From Pristionchus mayeri (lineage: Eukaryota > Nematoda > Chromadorea > Rhabditida > Neodiplogasteridae): a DNA stretch of 64,000 nucleotides. Position numbers and translations under genes: made by a program. Location: NCBI GenBank assembly GCA_036245805.1, contig BTRK01000004.1, positions 35,821,541 to 35,885,540 of the forward strand. The letters run 5' to 3'. Under the pieces are notes generated by a model. It saw only the letters and a program-made list of their open reading frames with translations, did no database searches and was not told the origin of the DNA. Shown here in pieces: positions 9,212 to 22,300 of the stretch. How positions within the stretch are numbered: the first letter of the stretch is position 1; each line of letters starts with the position of its first letter.

Positions 9212-10729
9212 ATGCTTTGGAAAGCTGCAGCTTTCGCTGTCGTTGTCGGTTAGTTTCCAGATTTTGTATTGGTTTCTAGACCAAAGTATGACTTCATTTT
9301 GAAGCTTACGTCATGATTTTTCTTGTTTAACGAAAATGTATGCATAAAAGGATTAATTGAAAGCTGCTTTCACTTTCGATTGCCTATGTATGATTTCACT
9401 TGTAGGTCTCGCCTCGGCGGCCTCTCTGCCCGAACATAGACACATTCCCGAGTGCCCGAATGGAGCCAGACCCCTGTTGCGGTTAGCTGGTCTTTGATCT
9501 TTGGTCTTTAGTCTATTGAAGAACTATACGAAGAAACTATTGAATGTCGAGATTGAACCATTATTATTTTCGTTCCAATAAATCACTAATAATAAGCGCG
9601 AAATACCATTTTTGCCAAACTTTGCTAGATCATGAAACACAAATGTTGATGTGAATAGTACAGATGAAGCGAAAAACCCAAATTCTGCCTGTAATCTTGT
9701 TCTTTGATCAGCTGGGCAGTACTTGGAGTTTAAAATTTCGGAATTTTAAATTATCTTTGCTCTTTGCTCTTCAGACCCGACGGACAGCCGCGCAAATGTC
9801 TGCCGCACCAGAACAACCTGTGTGTAAACGCACTTCCCGATAAGGTTAGTTGTTTATAGTTTGATCCTTGGTCTCTCATCTGATATCTTTGATTGATTAC
9901 GTACTTTGGTCTACATGTATGTAATTTGCAGTTTGGGCTTTGGATTATTTCTTGGTCTTTTACCTTCGATCTGTTCCTGTTTTGATCTTTGATCCCTGCA
10001 GCCCGACGCTGAGACTGTTTGCTGCTACCACAACCAGGTGGACTACTTCTGCTGCCTCGATGCTACGGAGGAGCAGTGCCCAGACTACGAACAGGTGCTG
10101 ATCTTTGATCTCTTAAATATCGAAACATCATCATCGAATAACGTCATTTTATGATTACGTCATTGATGGTACTCAATTGGTCTCTGATCTCTCCGTCAGG
10201 TCACCGTCGTCATCCACAACTCGCTGCCGCACGACCCGTTCGCTCTCCGTTCATACTTCTTCAAGGAAGGCATTGAGGACCAGCTCGTCGAGGAGGCATT
10301 CGCCAAGCAGAAGGTTGATCTTTGATCTTTCACCTTTTTCCATTCCCAAAGAACAGTTCGAATGGGACCTAGTAGTGAAAGCGTAGCCTTTTTCTCAAAA
10401 AAAAGGAAATGTGATAGGAAACGCATTGTCTAAGATGAAATGAACGTACGAAAAGTGCTTAATTATTAACAAAAATATGTTTATCAAGCGGCAAACATCA
10501 AGGTAGCTCTTCGAGGATATTCTTGAATGAAATGCAAAAGTAGGGCTGAGCCGGGGATTGAACCCGGGACCTCTCGCACCCTAAGCGAGAATCATACCAC
10601 TAGACCACTCAGCCTTGCCCCTTCCTTTCCCAATCGCCACTATCCCCTCACCATCGCCTCGAGCACACTCGCTTTTTTCAGGATGCTCCCACAAACGAGG
10701 ACGGGTTCTTGGTGCGCCGCCAGCTCTAA
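9212..10729 (+). CDS. Secreted cysteine-containing protein, about 145 aa
   Basis: Six exons are readable. Exon 1 starts MLWKAAAFAVVV, and together with exon 2 (GLASAASLPEHRHIPECPNG) forms a signal peptide with likely cleavage after the ASA region. Later exons encode PRKCLPHQNNLCVN, ETVCCYHNQVDYFCCLDA, EEQCPDYEQ, then a cysteine-free tail (IHNSLPHDPFALRSYFFKEG) and a last exon ending FLVRRQL with TAA at 10727-10729. An AATAAA signal follows at about 10744. All phases agree. The CC-x9-CC spacing suggests a disulfide-bonded extracellular domain of the nematode cysteine-rich repeat type, but I do not assign a named family. Several introns begin or end with TTTGATC motifs. The last intron (10314-10680) contains a tRNA gene on the opposite strand. 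Confidence 0.82.
10543..10614 (-). tRNA. tRNA-Pro (AGG)
   Basis: The 72 nt minus-strand sequence folds as a cloverleaf. The 7-bp acceptor stem GGCTGAG pairs with CTCAGCC. The D arm contains GGTCTAGTGGTATGA. The anticodon stem CTCGC/GCGAG encloses the loop TTAGGGT (anticodon AGG), and a standard T arm with GGTTCAATC follows. There is no intron. It lies antisense inside the last intron of the secreted-protein gene at 9212-10729. Boxes A and B are intact. Confidence 0.95.
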
Positions 10730-10869
10730 TCCAATGACCAACGCAATAAATAAATAATCAGTGCAATCCGTCTCACTCAGGTGTAAATGTATTCCTAATC
10801 GATAAAAGATAAAATTTCGCCGTTTTTGTGTAAGGAACAGTCCGCCCTCAAGAGTTACTTTCCCTCGCC

Positions 10870-12460
10870 TTTCTCTTCTCTCATCCTTTTAACACGAGCG
10901 CGCGCCCGTTCTCTCGGTAAGTGAAGCAAAGTGGCGAACTCGGCCGATTATCGATCGATTGTTCTCGCGTTGACCTCTTAGGAAGTGTTGACTCTCCTCG
11001 TTTTGCACGCTCTCTCTCCGGTCTGGCAGCGTGCCAATTCGGTCTCATCACACTGTCTTGAAGGGTGGAAATGCGAGAAAGCGAGATTCGTTCTCGGAAC
11101 ACTGACCGCTGTTCGCCCTGATATTCCATTCATAACCAACGTGCCAAGTTGCTGCCCCTGTTCCCTCTCTTCCTTCCTCTCTCTCACGCTCATCATACCG
11201 GCAAGGGCTGTTTATGATCATTCTCCATAAACGATCTGACTCTATCAATGTGCCATGCTCTCTGGTTCAGTGCTGTCTAATCGGGTAGGGTTCACAGAGT
11301 CGGTAAGCCTGTCATAAACGAGGCGGCGCCCTTCCGAACCCTCCCTGATCATCACCAACCAGAATGATGAGTCACTCGCCCTTCTCTCTAGTATGTTTTT
11401 CACGGGTTTTCGCACTGATTGCATAGTGATGACGCATACTCTCTTCATTTCACACACTATCTCACTTGCCATTAAAACTATAATTTCGAAATGACGAATG
11501 CCTGAATCTGACAAGTTCCTTCTTCTTTCCTTCTTCCTTTATCTCGCCTTGCCTTGCCCAGAAGGGAGGTCTCCGCATACATCCCGCATCTCTAGAGACT
11601 CCTTTGTCTTCACTTCTCTTCTTCTTCTTCCGGTAATCACATCTTCCTCACTCCCCTCTCTTCAGTTTCCATGCTCTCTCGTCGAAGAGAGAGAGAGAGA
11701 CTGTGAGAAACGAAAATTTTCATTCTCCTTTGATCAATTCTGAATCGCCCCCATCCCATTATCGCTGATAGCATCACCGATGTGTCATATTTTGACGCCC
11801 ACTGGCATCATCTGATTCTCTTCATTTCCCGTGCTCTCTCGCCTTGTCTGACTCTCTCCATTTCCCGCACTCTCTCGCATCGTCTGCCGGGAGAAGGAAC
11901 AGGACAAATAGAGAAAACACGTGAAATCGCCCTGAGGGGGCGTCGTAGAGTTCGCAAGTGATCTCTTCCATATGCGCAATCTCTTGTAGATCAGAAAGAG
12001 CGAGAAAGATAGCGGAATGGAGAGACCCGCCCTGAGGGGTTTCATAGCCCGGGGCGGTGCGAGGGAAGTGATAGGGGAGCTATCAGTAGCGTTCGCAATT
12101 CGGGTCAGTGTCTCTTCCTCCTCCTCTCTCTATTTAAGATGCGCTCAACGAGGTATGTATCAAGCTTTGGCATTGTTGACCAAGTATGCTTCATTCTTCC
12201 TATAGGCATAGGCGAGCGATCGAATTCGATCATCATCCAGCATCTCAAGCATTACAAAACACAATTATTACTTGCCGTAGCTCAGCCATTTCCAGAGAGC
12301 GATAGAATTTGAAAAATGTAGGGGCCATGAACCCGAAGTCCGAATGTTGATCTGTCCTTCTTTCCCGTACTCTTTCATCTAAGCGCGAGCGAGAGAGCAC
12401 GCAAAATGAAGAGAGTCAGACGATCAGACAACTTTCCAACTGCTATCAATGACTACTCGA
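10870..12460. repeat. Gene-free interval rich in the dispersed CTCTC module
   Basis: No exons were recognised between the stop at 10729 and the next start at 12595. The interval contains several copies of a loosely conserved module of about 30 bp of the form ACTCTCTTCATTTC-CGCACTCTCTCGC: about 11436-11465, 11812-11844, 11849-11885, and inverted at 12391-12416. The two CTCTC half-sites keep a near-constant spacing. Further copies continue through the introns of the following gene. Confidence 0.6.
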
Positions 12461-12594
12461 GTACGATGTGTGTGTGTTGTATGTTGTTTTCGGGTATCGT
12501 GGAGGGTCTAGTGGAGGGGAGGGGAGGGTAGAATCTGACTCCTCCCCCTCCCCTCCCTCCCTCTCTCTGCCCCCTCTTCTCCTCTCTTTCATGG

Positions 12595-15500
12595 ATGCTG
12601 CCTCGATTTCATGCGGGCGCTAAAGTCGTCGCGCTCGCGCTCAACGCCTTCTTCCTGGTAAGAAATCGCTTATTTTTCTTGTTTTTCCCCCATTTTTTCT
12701 CGTCATTCGCCCTGAAATTCAGCTCAAAATTGCCAATATTTCGATGTTTTCGCGCCCGCTTCATTGTTGTTATTTCCTCCGGCCACCCTCAGCTTCTCCC
12801 TCTCTAGTCTCCTCTTTCCTCGAAGAGAGAAGCCCCTCGAAACTGTAACGAACCAAGTGGAAAACAGAACGAGAAAGCGCCGAAAAGCGCTGAATCATCA
12901 CCAGAATTACGTGACTCATCGCGAGATGGTCGATCTAATTCTGTTCGTTGCTCGTGGTTCCTCTCTGACTCTCTCGAATTTCCATGCTCTCTCGCTTACT
13001 CTAACCGAATAGAGAGCATGAGTAACGAGAAGGGCGTAGGGCCACCACACTTGCAACAGCCACAAACAGTCTCTACAGCCCTCAATCGATTTTGTGCTGG
13101 TAGACACTGGGTAGAAACAGGGGGATGGGAAAAGGGAAATAAAAGAGACGATCACGATAGGATGGCAAACTTTGCGCCAGCGCGGTGTAGTAGGCAGGGA
13201 GAGTGTCTCGTTTGACCGACGAGAGAGCGTGTGAACTGAAGAGGGTAGTCTCACTTCTCCCCTCTCTCTCTCTCTCTGTTCCTCCCTCCACTTTACTCCC
13301 TCGTGTCGTCCTTTCTTCTCTTGCCTTCCCTCCTCGAGTTGAAAGAAGCAGGGAGAAAGAAGGGGTTAAAGGGCAACTCTCCTCGGTTTACACGCTCTCT
13401 CGTCAGACAGGCATGCAATTGGAGATAGACAGAGTATTGCTAGAAGGGGTCAAAGGCCGAAAGAAGCAGAAAAGGAGAAACTTGCGGAACTCCTCCGAAA
13501 TTCAAGAGTTTCCCGGAATTTCTTATGCGCAAGCCTCGCGTGAGAGAGGAGCATCTTCTTCTTGGGTTTTACTGAAATAGAAAGTTCTCATAGGGATAAG
13601 TCGATTAGTGATTCCACTCGATTTCGCGGCAAGATCAAAGACCAATCCCTCTGAATTCCGGGGCAGAGAACGGGTCAGCACGCCCTCTCTTTCTATCAGC
13701 GCTTATCAGTACATTCAAACCCTCGCTGATCATGCCCAATCGGCTTAGAGAAAAGTGCAGGAGTTTGAAAATTTATTCAAAAAATACGAAATCAATCGAT
13801 AATCCCTGAATTGCAGGTTTGCTCGGGATGCCTCATAGCGTTTACGATCCTCGCCGTAGGCTCGCCGCCTCCGGGAGACATCTCGCCCGTGCCTGTTGCT
13901 CAGATACCAGAGGTAGGTCATCCTAATCATTTTACGAACTTTATCGATCGATAGCTAGATGAAACGAGAAAACTCGCGAAAGAAATATGAAAATTTCGAG
14001 TGTTCAAACTTTTTCCGAGAATATTTCAGTACGTTTCACCCTCTGTTCATACACTTTGCTAATGAAAAATGTTCGATGTGTCTTTGCTCTCCGAATAAAT
14101 TAGTTATTTCCGTCACTGACGTTAGCCGTTTTCCGACGTCGCACTAACTGAATCCGTCTCTCTTTCTCTCTCTCTTAAGCTTATTCATCTGACTAATTCC
14201 ATCTTCGCTCCCCCCTCCATGGATCCTCCCTCAATTTCATTCCTGTCTCTTTACGGGCGAACTCTCACTTTCCCACACTATCTCGTCTTCTTCTCTCCAT
14301 CTCTGCACTCTCTCTTCTCTCGCCGCTCTTCATGCCTCAGGGGACATTTGCGGCTAGACAGTGTACGAATTTGAGAGAGTCGATGACCATTACACATACA
14401 CTTCCGGATGTCCCGAGGGCACTTCCGGTGCTGGGGGCGAGAGAGCGTGCCGAATTGAGAGAGCTATCGATGTTTGGGTAGGTCATTGTTCAAATGGGCA
14501 GTCGTTTGCCGCAAACCATGTAAGGGTGCCAATCAGAGCAAGCGCCTAGTTCCACGGGAGCTGGATTCGCTCCATTTTGCACGCTACTTCGAGTTTCTAA
14601 CGGGCGAGAGAGAGTGTGGTATGGAGAGTGTGGAGAGAAAAGGGGAAGAGTAGGAGGAAAAGGCAGTCGCATTCTAACAAAGACACTCAAGCATCCCGGA
14701 ATGGGCTCTCTGGGCTTGTCACGTCATTTCTTTCCGCTTTTCAGTGGCTGATGGTCGGGTTGCAAACAAAAGCTCCCAGTTAAAAAAACCTGAGCAGAAC
14801 CCTTGAGAATGGCTATATTTAGCGAAGCTTAAACCTGGCTGAGCCGAGAGCAATGAATAAGTAATCCTTAAACCAAAGACAAGAGCTGAGAAAAGTCAGT
14901 TGTTGATAGAATGGAAGGTACTGTACTCAAAAAAAATTGGTAATCGTCTCTTACAGTACACGATCACGCTGGCGCTGCTGGGCGCCTTCGGGTGCGCGCT
15001 CTTCTTGCTCTCGCTCATCGGCATCGCCTCGCTCCTCTCGAATAACAGCTTCTTCCTGTCGTTGGTGAGCATAATCTTTAGTCTGACTCTCTCACTTTCG
15101 CGTGCTCTCTCGCTCTATCAAACCGGGTCATGAAAACTATTCGTGGAAACGATGTCGGTTGAAACGACGTCGAATCAGTCGATGAATGAGGAAACGATGA
15201 TTTTAATTGTAATGCAACCATAATGACCAGTCAGTCCATTGAATGTAAAGGGAACTTAGGTGAATTATGCTCCAGCTGAAACACAAACCAGACTTGGAGC
15301 AAATCTTCATACAACGTAGAGTCAAACAGCGCACTCGTTTAATGAAAACAACAACAAAACAATGAAAATCTCCTGATGTTGCAGAATATCCTCTGCCAGC
15401 TGGGGCTCATCGCCGTGCAATTCGTCGTGTTGATGTTCACGCTGAGCATTCGAGGAAAGGTGAGCGGACTCCCTTAATTTCCCGCACTTTTATACTCGAT

Positions 15501-16835
15501 AGGAGTAGATGCTAGCAGTTAGGGCAATCTACCGTACCATTCCAGCTCCCTTTCGACATTCTCAATTCGCAAAGAAATATAACTTTTCGAAGATAGGCTG
15601 ATAGAATTAGTTTCACGTGGTACACATAGTTGTAGATGGCTTCCTAGAATCGTTCTGTGCTACGGTCGTTGTTGCAAAAAAAATTAAAAGCATTCGTTGC
15701 AGGTGCACACTGCGCTGATCGAGACGTGGGACGACAAGGACCCTGCGTGCGTCTTCAGGACCTACCCTACGGAGGTGAGCTGCCCACTCTGACTCTCTCG
15801 ATATCACGCACTTTCTCACTCTCTGTAGCTAGTTTTAAAGCGTTCCGACATAGGAGGGACCGGCGGAATTCACATGATCTTGTACACAACACAATGAGTA
15901 TGTTTTTACACTCATTGTACTCAGAACAAACAGCAAATATCTCCAACTCTTTAACAAAGACTGAAGATCAGAAATTAGAGATCAAAGATCACTTCCTCCA
16001 GGAGATGACCGCAGCGTGTCGTCCGCTGTCTCGATTCCGTCACTCGGAGCGACTGTGGTACTGCTGGCTGGCCTTCAACTTCGTCCTTCAGGTACACGTT
16101 ACGGATGCCTCACGCGCCAGAAGCGTGTGCATCACGCACACATATATCCGCGCGGTAAAACATTGCTCAAGAAAGCTGTAGAGAGTACAAAGGCAGTGAT
16201 GTCTCGTAGCTCGCAGAATTTAGCCTCTCATTCGGCTGCTCGAATGTGTTTCAAACAGCACATTTAAATATTGGAAACTAGTGAAGACAGTAGTCGGTGG
16301 GTGAAGGGTAGAAACAAAATGAAACATTTTCCTCGCCATTCTATCCAGGTAGACAGATACTAGTCACTGCTATTTTTTATTGTTATGGCACGCGTGGTCG
16401 AAATTTTCGTCCTAATCTGATGTTCTTCCCGTTGTTTGCGACAACACCGCCTGTAACTCCCTATCTAGTTAACCGTCACGATTAGAGTGGGCGAAAAACT
16501 CTCTTCATTTTGCGTGCTCTCTAGCCATTTCTCTGATCGGCGAGATAGCATGAGGAATAGAGAGAGTCCTCCAATCGCCATCACTAATCACGCGTATCTC
16601 TCATTGTTTTTGGGGCGAAAATGGCAAAATATGAGTTCATGCGAGGGGGTGTCCTTTTGGTTAGAGATAGAGGGAAAGATCTAATATTATCTTTTTTCGA
16701 ATAGATCAAAGATCACCTTTTCAGCTGGCCCTGCTAATCTGTTCGTCGATAGTCTGCGAACGACTCTCCTATCAAGAGTTGCGGAAGGACTACGAGAACC
16801 GAGTGAAAGAACCGGAAGACGAGGACGAGGATTGA
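12595..16835 (+). CDS. Four-pass (tetraspanin-like) membrane protein, 204 aa
   Basis: Seven exons: 12595-12657, 13817-13912, 14957-15064, 15385-15459, 15703-15774, 16002-16091 and 16725-16835. Every intron is phase 0. Hydrophobic segments are AKVVALALNAFFLVCSG (TM1, across exons 1-2), TITLALLGAFGCALFLLSLI (TM2), LGLIAVQFVVLMFTLSI (TM3) and LAFNFVLQLALLICSSIVC (TM4). A small polar loop between TM3 and TM4 (ETWDDKDPACVFRTY, TAACRP) has two cysteines. The tail is acidic (KEPEDEDED). Order and loop sizes resemble tetraspanins or other small four-TM proteins, but the tetraspanin CCG motif is absent and the large loop is short, so the family is only suggested. Introns carry several CTCTC-module copies, and TTTGATC motifs occur right after the stop codon and before the last acceptors. 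Confidence 0.8.
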
Positions 16836-18117
16836 TCTTTGATCTGTGTCTCCTGATCTTTGATCTCTAGCCAACTACTAGATCTAGCTCCTTGCCAGCT
16901 CCCGCCCGTTACATAATGCAGCAGAAAGCCAGTTTTCAATCTCACATCCTCCCACAGTAATCTACCGTATTCCTTGTTCTTGTTATAGCGCTTTTAGAAT
17001 ATTTTTTCGAGAATTCACCGGTTACAGTTCCTACTATCAGCACACTATTCTTCCGACGTTTCGGGTTTCCGCCTTTTCACAAAACGCACGCACACGCACG
17101 CCACACCATCGCACCATCTCTCGCACACGCACACTTACAGTAGGCCTACAGTATCCCTCCTTACCGCTGATGACTGACTACCTCTTTCTGTGCCTTGTAA
17201 ATAGGATTTTCATTGCCCGACTTCGACAATTCACTTTCGAAATTTGCATTTTGCCTGACCAATCTTTGTTCGCCCACCGAGTTATTTGCTAGTGCTGGCA
17301 ATTCAGCGAGTGACTCTCCTGATTCCGTACACTATCTCATGGCACAAAGATGGATGAGAACTGTGACGTCATGCCGACTTTGATATATCACTTTGACATA
17401 TCAAAGGCGGCATGACGTCGTAGTTCTCATCCGACCTAGTGCCCATCTCACACCCGATGAGAGAGTGTGCGAAATCGAGAGAATGCCCAACGATAAGCCC
17501 TCGTTAGTTGTTGTATTCCCTCCACCGAGTGTGCCTTGCATAGAGATGATGAAATATTACAGTCTGATGATGTTCTTGTCAGTGTACATGGTGAAGGAAG
17601 CTAAAATAGTGAAGAGCGAGACTATGTTCAGTCTGCTTCATCCTTACTCTTACAAGAAAGTGAAAGCTCAGAGGAAAACTTTGAGCTCAATCAGTAGAGT
17701 TTGATTTTTTTCTTTCCGTTCCCAATCCGCACCTTATTGCTGTGCTCTAGTTCGTTCAAGAATATGTTGACTATGTGAAACATAAAGTTCACTCTTATGG
17801 AAAAAAATTACGCTTTTTTAAGTTTCATCTTTTCGATTGTTCTCTTAACACCATGCTTTCGTAAAATGGAAGTATCTAAACGATGAAAGGGCGAATACCG
17901 ATGTGTGACTAACGTTCAGTGAAGCTTGTTCTGCAAGAGAAAAAACAGAGAGACGTAGCATAATTTTCCCGGATGACTAACGCAATATTAACTACAAAAT
18001 TTATCGATATTCAGAATACTTTCCTCTCTTTCAGATCACTTGGAAGAGCCATCAGGGAGCTAAGCGCCCCCATTAAGCCGACGTTCCTTCTCATTCCTTC
18101 CCTCCCTCCATTCCGCG
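16836..18117. other. Intergenic region
   Basis: No coding exon was found. It contains runs of CACGCAC-type simple sequence near 17090-17130, one palindromic MITE-like element (17341-17443), and two copies of the CTCTC module flanking that element (about 17310 and 17453). Confidence 0.6.
17341..17443. mobile_element. Palindromic MITE-like element (GGATGAGAA family)
   Basis: Almost the whole 103 bp is an inverted repeat. The left half contains GGATGAGAACTGTGACGTCA then TGCCG-CTTTGATATATCA. The right half reads TATCAAAGGCGGCATGACGT then TAGTTCTCATCCGACCTAGTGCC. Related copies lie at 24070-24139 and 25861-25943. Each arm contains a CRE-like TGACGTCA core or a derivative of it. Confidence 0.75.
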
Positions 18118-18806
18118 ATGAAACTTCTCTTCTTCCTGATCATCCTCACACTCCTTGTATCAACGGTTAGCACTATTTATAATTTCAGAAAAAAAGAAAT
18201 CATCTCTAAACTAGCAATGCATCACTCTCACGATGATATAATCGAAATGGCACGACGATTAACCTAGTGTTCCTCAAAATATACGAGCAATGAGATTGCA
18301 ACTCCACAATCATAGAAAGCCCAATCGTATTTATTTATTTACCCGCTCAATACTAGGAGCACTGGAAACGTCTTACTCTTCCCATGATATCTCGGACTTG
18401 AAACATACATCGACCCAGTAAAACTCTCTTCATTACACTTGAAGAAATCTTCAAGTCCTTCCCATTTTCTCATGTACCGTTGCCCTTTCATGCAATAATC
18501 ACCCTTCTAAAGGAATCCTGTAATCAATTATCGATTGCAGTTCTCCTCTGCCTACTCTGTCTCGTTGATCGACGACGCCCGTCAGAAGGAGCTCTTCAAC
18601 GAATACAGGAAGGAGTATAAGGAGCTGGACGCTGATGACACTCTCACCCATGATCAGAGAGTCAGTTGTCCATTACACTACCGTAGTTCCACAGAATCCA
18701 TTTACGATAATCGACCTAATGTATGCTGCACTCATGTATCTACTCATTTCAGGTCGACAAGGCCAAAGAGATAGCCAGGAGTCGCCTCGAAAATTCATCC
18801 CGCTAA
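18118..18806 (+). CDS. Small secreted protein, about 74 aa
   Basis: Three exons. Exon 1 starts MKLLFFLIILTLLVST, a typical signal peptide that continues into FSSAYS in exon 2. Exon 2 (from about 18541) encodes SLIDDARQKELFNEYRKEYK and ELDADDTLTHDQR. Exon 3 encodes VDKAKEIARSRLENSSR and stops at 18804-18806. The mature part is charged, cysteine-free and predicted helical. The second donor is GTCAGT, slightly off consensus. No dibasic-flanked repeats are seen, so a neuropeptide precursor is not supported. Function unknown. Confidence 0.72.
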
Positions 18807-19301
18807 AGAGGGGCAACACGCGAACAACGTTGATTTATTCGGGAAAAGCCCTTTCAATAATATTCTTCATTCCCCACTCATATACTAAACACCCCTGCGT
18901 GGCACAACATCACTTGCAAATTACGAAATCATTCCTTGACCGCCCATCTCCCCGTAATCAATAATTCATCACAGCTAACTACCCTTGCTACCACACCTTT
19001 TCGACTCGTCCCTCACGATATACTTCTGCTTCTCAATTGTAAAAAGCCGACTCTTCTTTATCAGCGAAAAAACTCGAAAATACAAAATACGGGGGTGACT
19101 TCTCAATTAGACCGTTAATGAAAGCATGATTAGACACAAATCATTTCAACATGATTAACAAATGCAATGAATATACGAAGCAAACAATATCCCGTTCAGT
19201 GATCTAAGACAGTAATCTACCAGTCTGTATCACATTCGCAATTGAAACCGTCAATAATCTAACCGTTTACCTACAGTATGCTACTGGATACCGTATCCCT
19301 C

Positions 19302-22300
19302 CTAGCGGCTCTCGATATCGATGAGGACGACCTGCAAGTATTGTAGTTAGTTGCGCACTCTCATCCTAGTTTGATCTCTCGTCGAACAGAGCTGTCATTT
19401 TAGACCACTTTCTTTTTGAACTCAGAATCAATGATGAATTCGGAATATTTGATTTGTTCATCCTCTGTAGAATTCTAAAATGACCAGTTCTGAAATGATA
19501 CACCCCGCAATCTGACCTTGTACGGAGCCTCATCCTTCTCATTCTTCCATCCCTCCGGCAGACTCGCCTTTCGCAGCGCTACTAGCGAGTTGAGTGGGCG
19601 GTAGTTGAAGATGCGACCTGCAGAGAGGCGAATAATCTTTGATCTTTGATCTCCCAGTATCTCCAGACTTCTAGATAATGAATCAGTAAAGCACAGACTT
19701 GTAAGGCTTACACGGGATACCGCATTCCTACCGTACCTCTCTCCCACCGTAATCCACTCACCTTCGGTAACAATGGAGGCGTATGGCAGCGGAGCGAGGA
19801 CGAGGCACTGCCAATGGTGCACGCGATCCTCGCGATGCGGCTCGTGCGGCACCATCACAGCCTGAAATATCGATCGATATCGCTACCGTAAACTTCCGTA
19901 CTACTACAAGAGTATGGTAAAGCGCGAGTGTTACTACGATCGCAGTGCCCCCTCTACTATGCGACTCACTGGCAAACATCACTAAAAAATCGAAAAAAAT
20001 TAACATTTACTTTGTTGTTGCACAAACACTACATGTCTATGAAATTTCACGTTTTCCGATGTCATTAGCCCGTCGCAGCGAAATGAAAATCAGCCCGCGT
20101 CCTTCCGCACCCTTGCCCATATCTACCGTATTCACAGACCGAGAAGCGGAGTTTCCTGTAGTGCCTGCACCGCTCGTCCCTCTCCTCCCTCGACCACTGC
20201 TCCTTTCTGCACATCACCAGTCGATCGGGGAACGAGCGAGAGCGAAGGTAGATCTGAGAAGGGGGCGGAAATAAATCCCTCCGGCTAGCACACTCATACG
20301 TACTGCCCTATGAGCGAGATATTAGGCAACATAGAGAGCAATAGACACTTGGGAGTCTAAGCAAAGGCTAGTGTTTTGTACATGCGCTTGCTGATTATGT
20401 ATGAGTGATAACAGAAATAGTATGCCCAGAAAACTCAAACTGATCACCGCTGCCCAAATTCCGTAAGCTAAGGACTTAACATGACACATAAACAAAGTTG
20501 GCGTATTCACATCCTCATTTTTTCAGATGAAAAAATCACGCGCTCACCAACCCAATCCTCGTTTCGGCTAAACTATTTGGCAATCATAACACGGGTTTGA
20601 TAATGGATACTTGCTAGGACAGGCATCAAAACCAAAAAAAGATCCTATCAACATGCTTAGATAGCCAATCTTCTCCCACCGTACACTCCCACTAATCCCA
20701 CCGTAACCACAGCTACCATAATCCCCCCCCCTCTCACGACTGACCTTTGCCCCCTCTTCCTTCGTCCAGACGAGGTCATCGACGCGCTGCGCGAGTCGTG
20801 GCCAGGCTGTGTCGTGCAGTGCCGCTTCCTGGAGAGAGATCAAAGATCAGGGATTGAAAAAAGAGAGATCAAAGACCAAACATCAAATAATCTACTCAAT
20901 AGGCCACCCATGGAAGTGCGATCGCTTACAATCCAATCGGGAAACACCAATAAAGTTGTTAGTTCTCTGGGCATCATCAACTTGCCAGACTTAAGTCCTC
21001 AGCCCTTCTACCAAGATCACTCGTTGCTCCTCACCAGCTCGCTCTCCTCCGTCAGCTCTCCGATGTTGTGGATGTGCCACTTGGTCGGGTCGAGGTATCG
21101 CTCGGGCGGGCCGTGCTCCGCCTGCATCTTGATCTGGAATTGAAGAGATCAAGGATAAAAGATCGAATTGAAAGAAGCTATCGTCGCCGTACCTGAACTA
21201 CACGGAGCGGTTCCATGAGCGGGAGCGTACGACGCATCGACGTGTCGTATTTGCTCACCTGCAAGTTCACAGATTTGAGATATATCAAAGATCAAAACTA
21301 CGAAACAGACGATGCAAACTCACATCCGAATCCCTCACCGCGACGAGGCCAATGTCATCAGACCTGCAAATTAATTGAAACTTGCGCCTTTTATGTAGTG
21401 CCTCAGGCAGTAAGCCTATCTGCCGCAGGACTCTATGACTGTATCATTCAATCAATAAATCGATACCGTACCACATCATGTGCGCTGTGAGACTGCCGGG
21501 GTGGCGATATGCAACGATCGCCGTGCTACTGCAAGGGGCGATAGCTTTAGATTTTTGAGTATTTAATCTATAATCTGATATGATACGGTAGGTTCTAGAT
21601 ACTGTAGCATTAATTAATCGATAATCTCACTCGATCCTGATGAGCTTGCCATGACGCAGATTGACCGAGAAGAGGCCGGAGGTGGAGTAGGACGCCTTAC
21701 GCACCTGTAGCATGCACAACAGTCTCTTTGATCGACACTTCTATAGAACGTTGTACCAGAAAGATGGGAGGGGTAAGAATATCATTTGAACCAGGTCGAT
21801 AAAGGTTATTTTTGCGTTTTGTATGAACAAATACGATGCTTCGTCTCACTGTCTTCACACAGTTTGGCAAGTCTCATGGACACGATGAAAGATCACCGTG
21901 CCTACAACTATTCATCTAGTCTTTCCCTTTCTTTTCCAAACGACTCTCTCCGTAACGTATGACATCCAGCACAGATTTGACTCTCGATTTAAGACAGCCA
22001 CACCATCAATTCAGTAAACGAATTGTAAAACCGATGAAATACTGCGATAACTAGATTATTATCAGCCGTGTTATTGCCAATGAAATGTGAGAAAAGTGTC
22101 GCGCGCTTACATATTCCTCCCCACAACTTCAGTTATTTTTGACTCGCTCTTTCCTTGCCGAGGCAGGGATAGAAGGGAAAGGAGAGGGAGAGCAGTGGGG
22201 CGAGAGTAGGCGAGAGCACGCGACTACATACTGGAGTAGGGGGTACGCTCCCACAAGTTCAGGTGGCCGAGTGGTTAAGGCGTTGGACTGCTAATCCAAT

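Noticed and set aside
13203..13580. 125-codon plus-strand ORF in a tetraspanin-like gene intron
   Set aside because: It is dominated by CTCTC-module and pyrimidine-run translation (SLLPSLSLSVPPS), without a consistent acceptor/donor pair, and phases do not fit the flanking exons.
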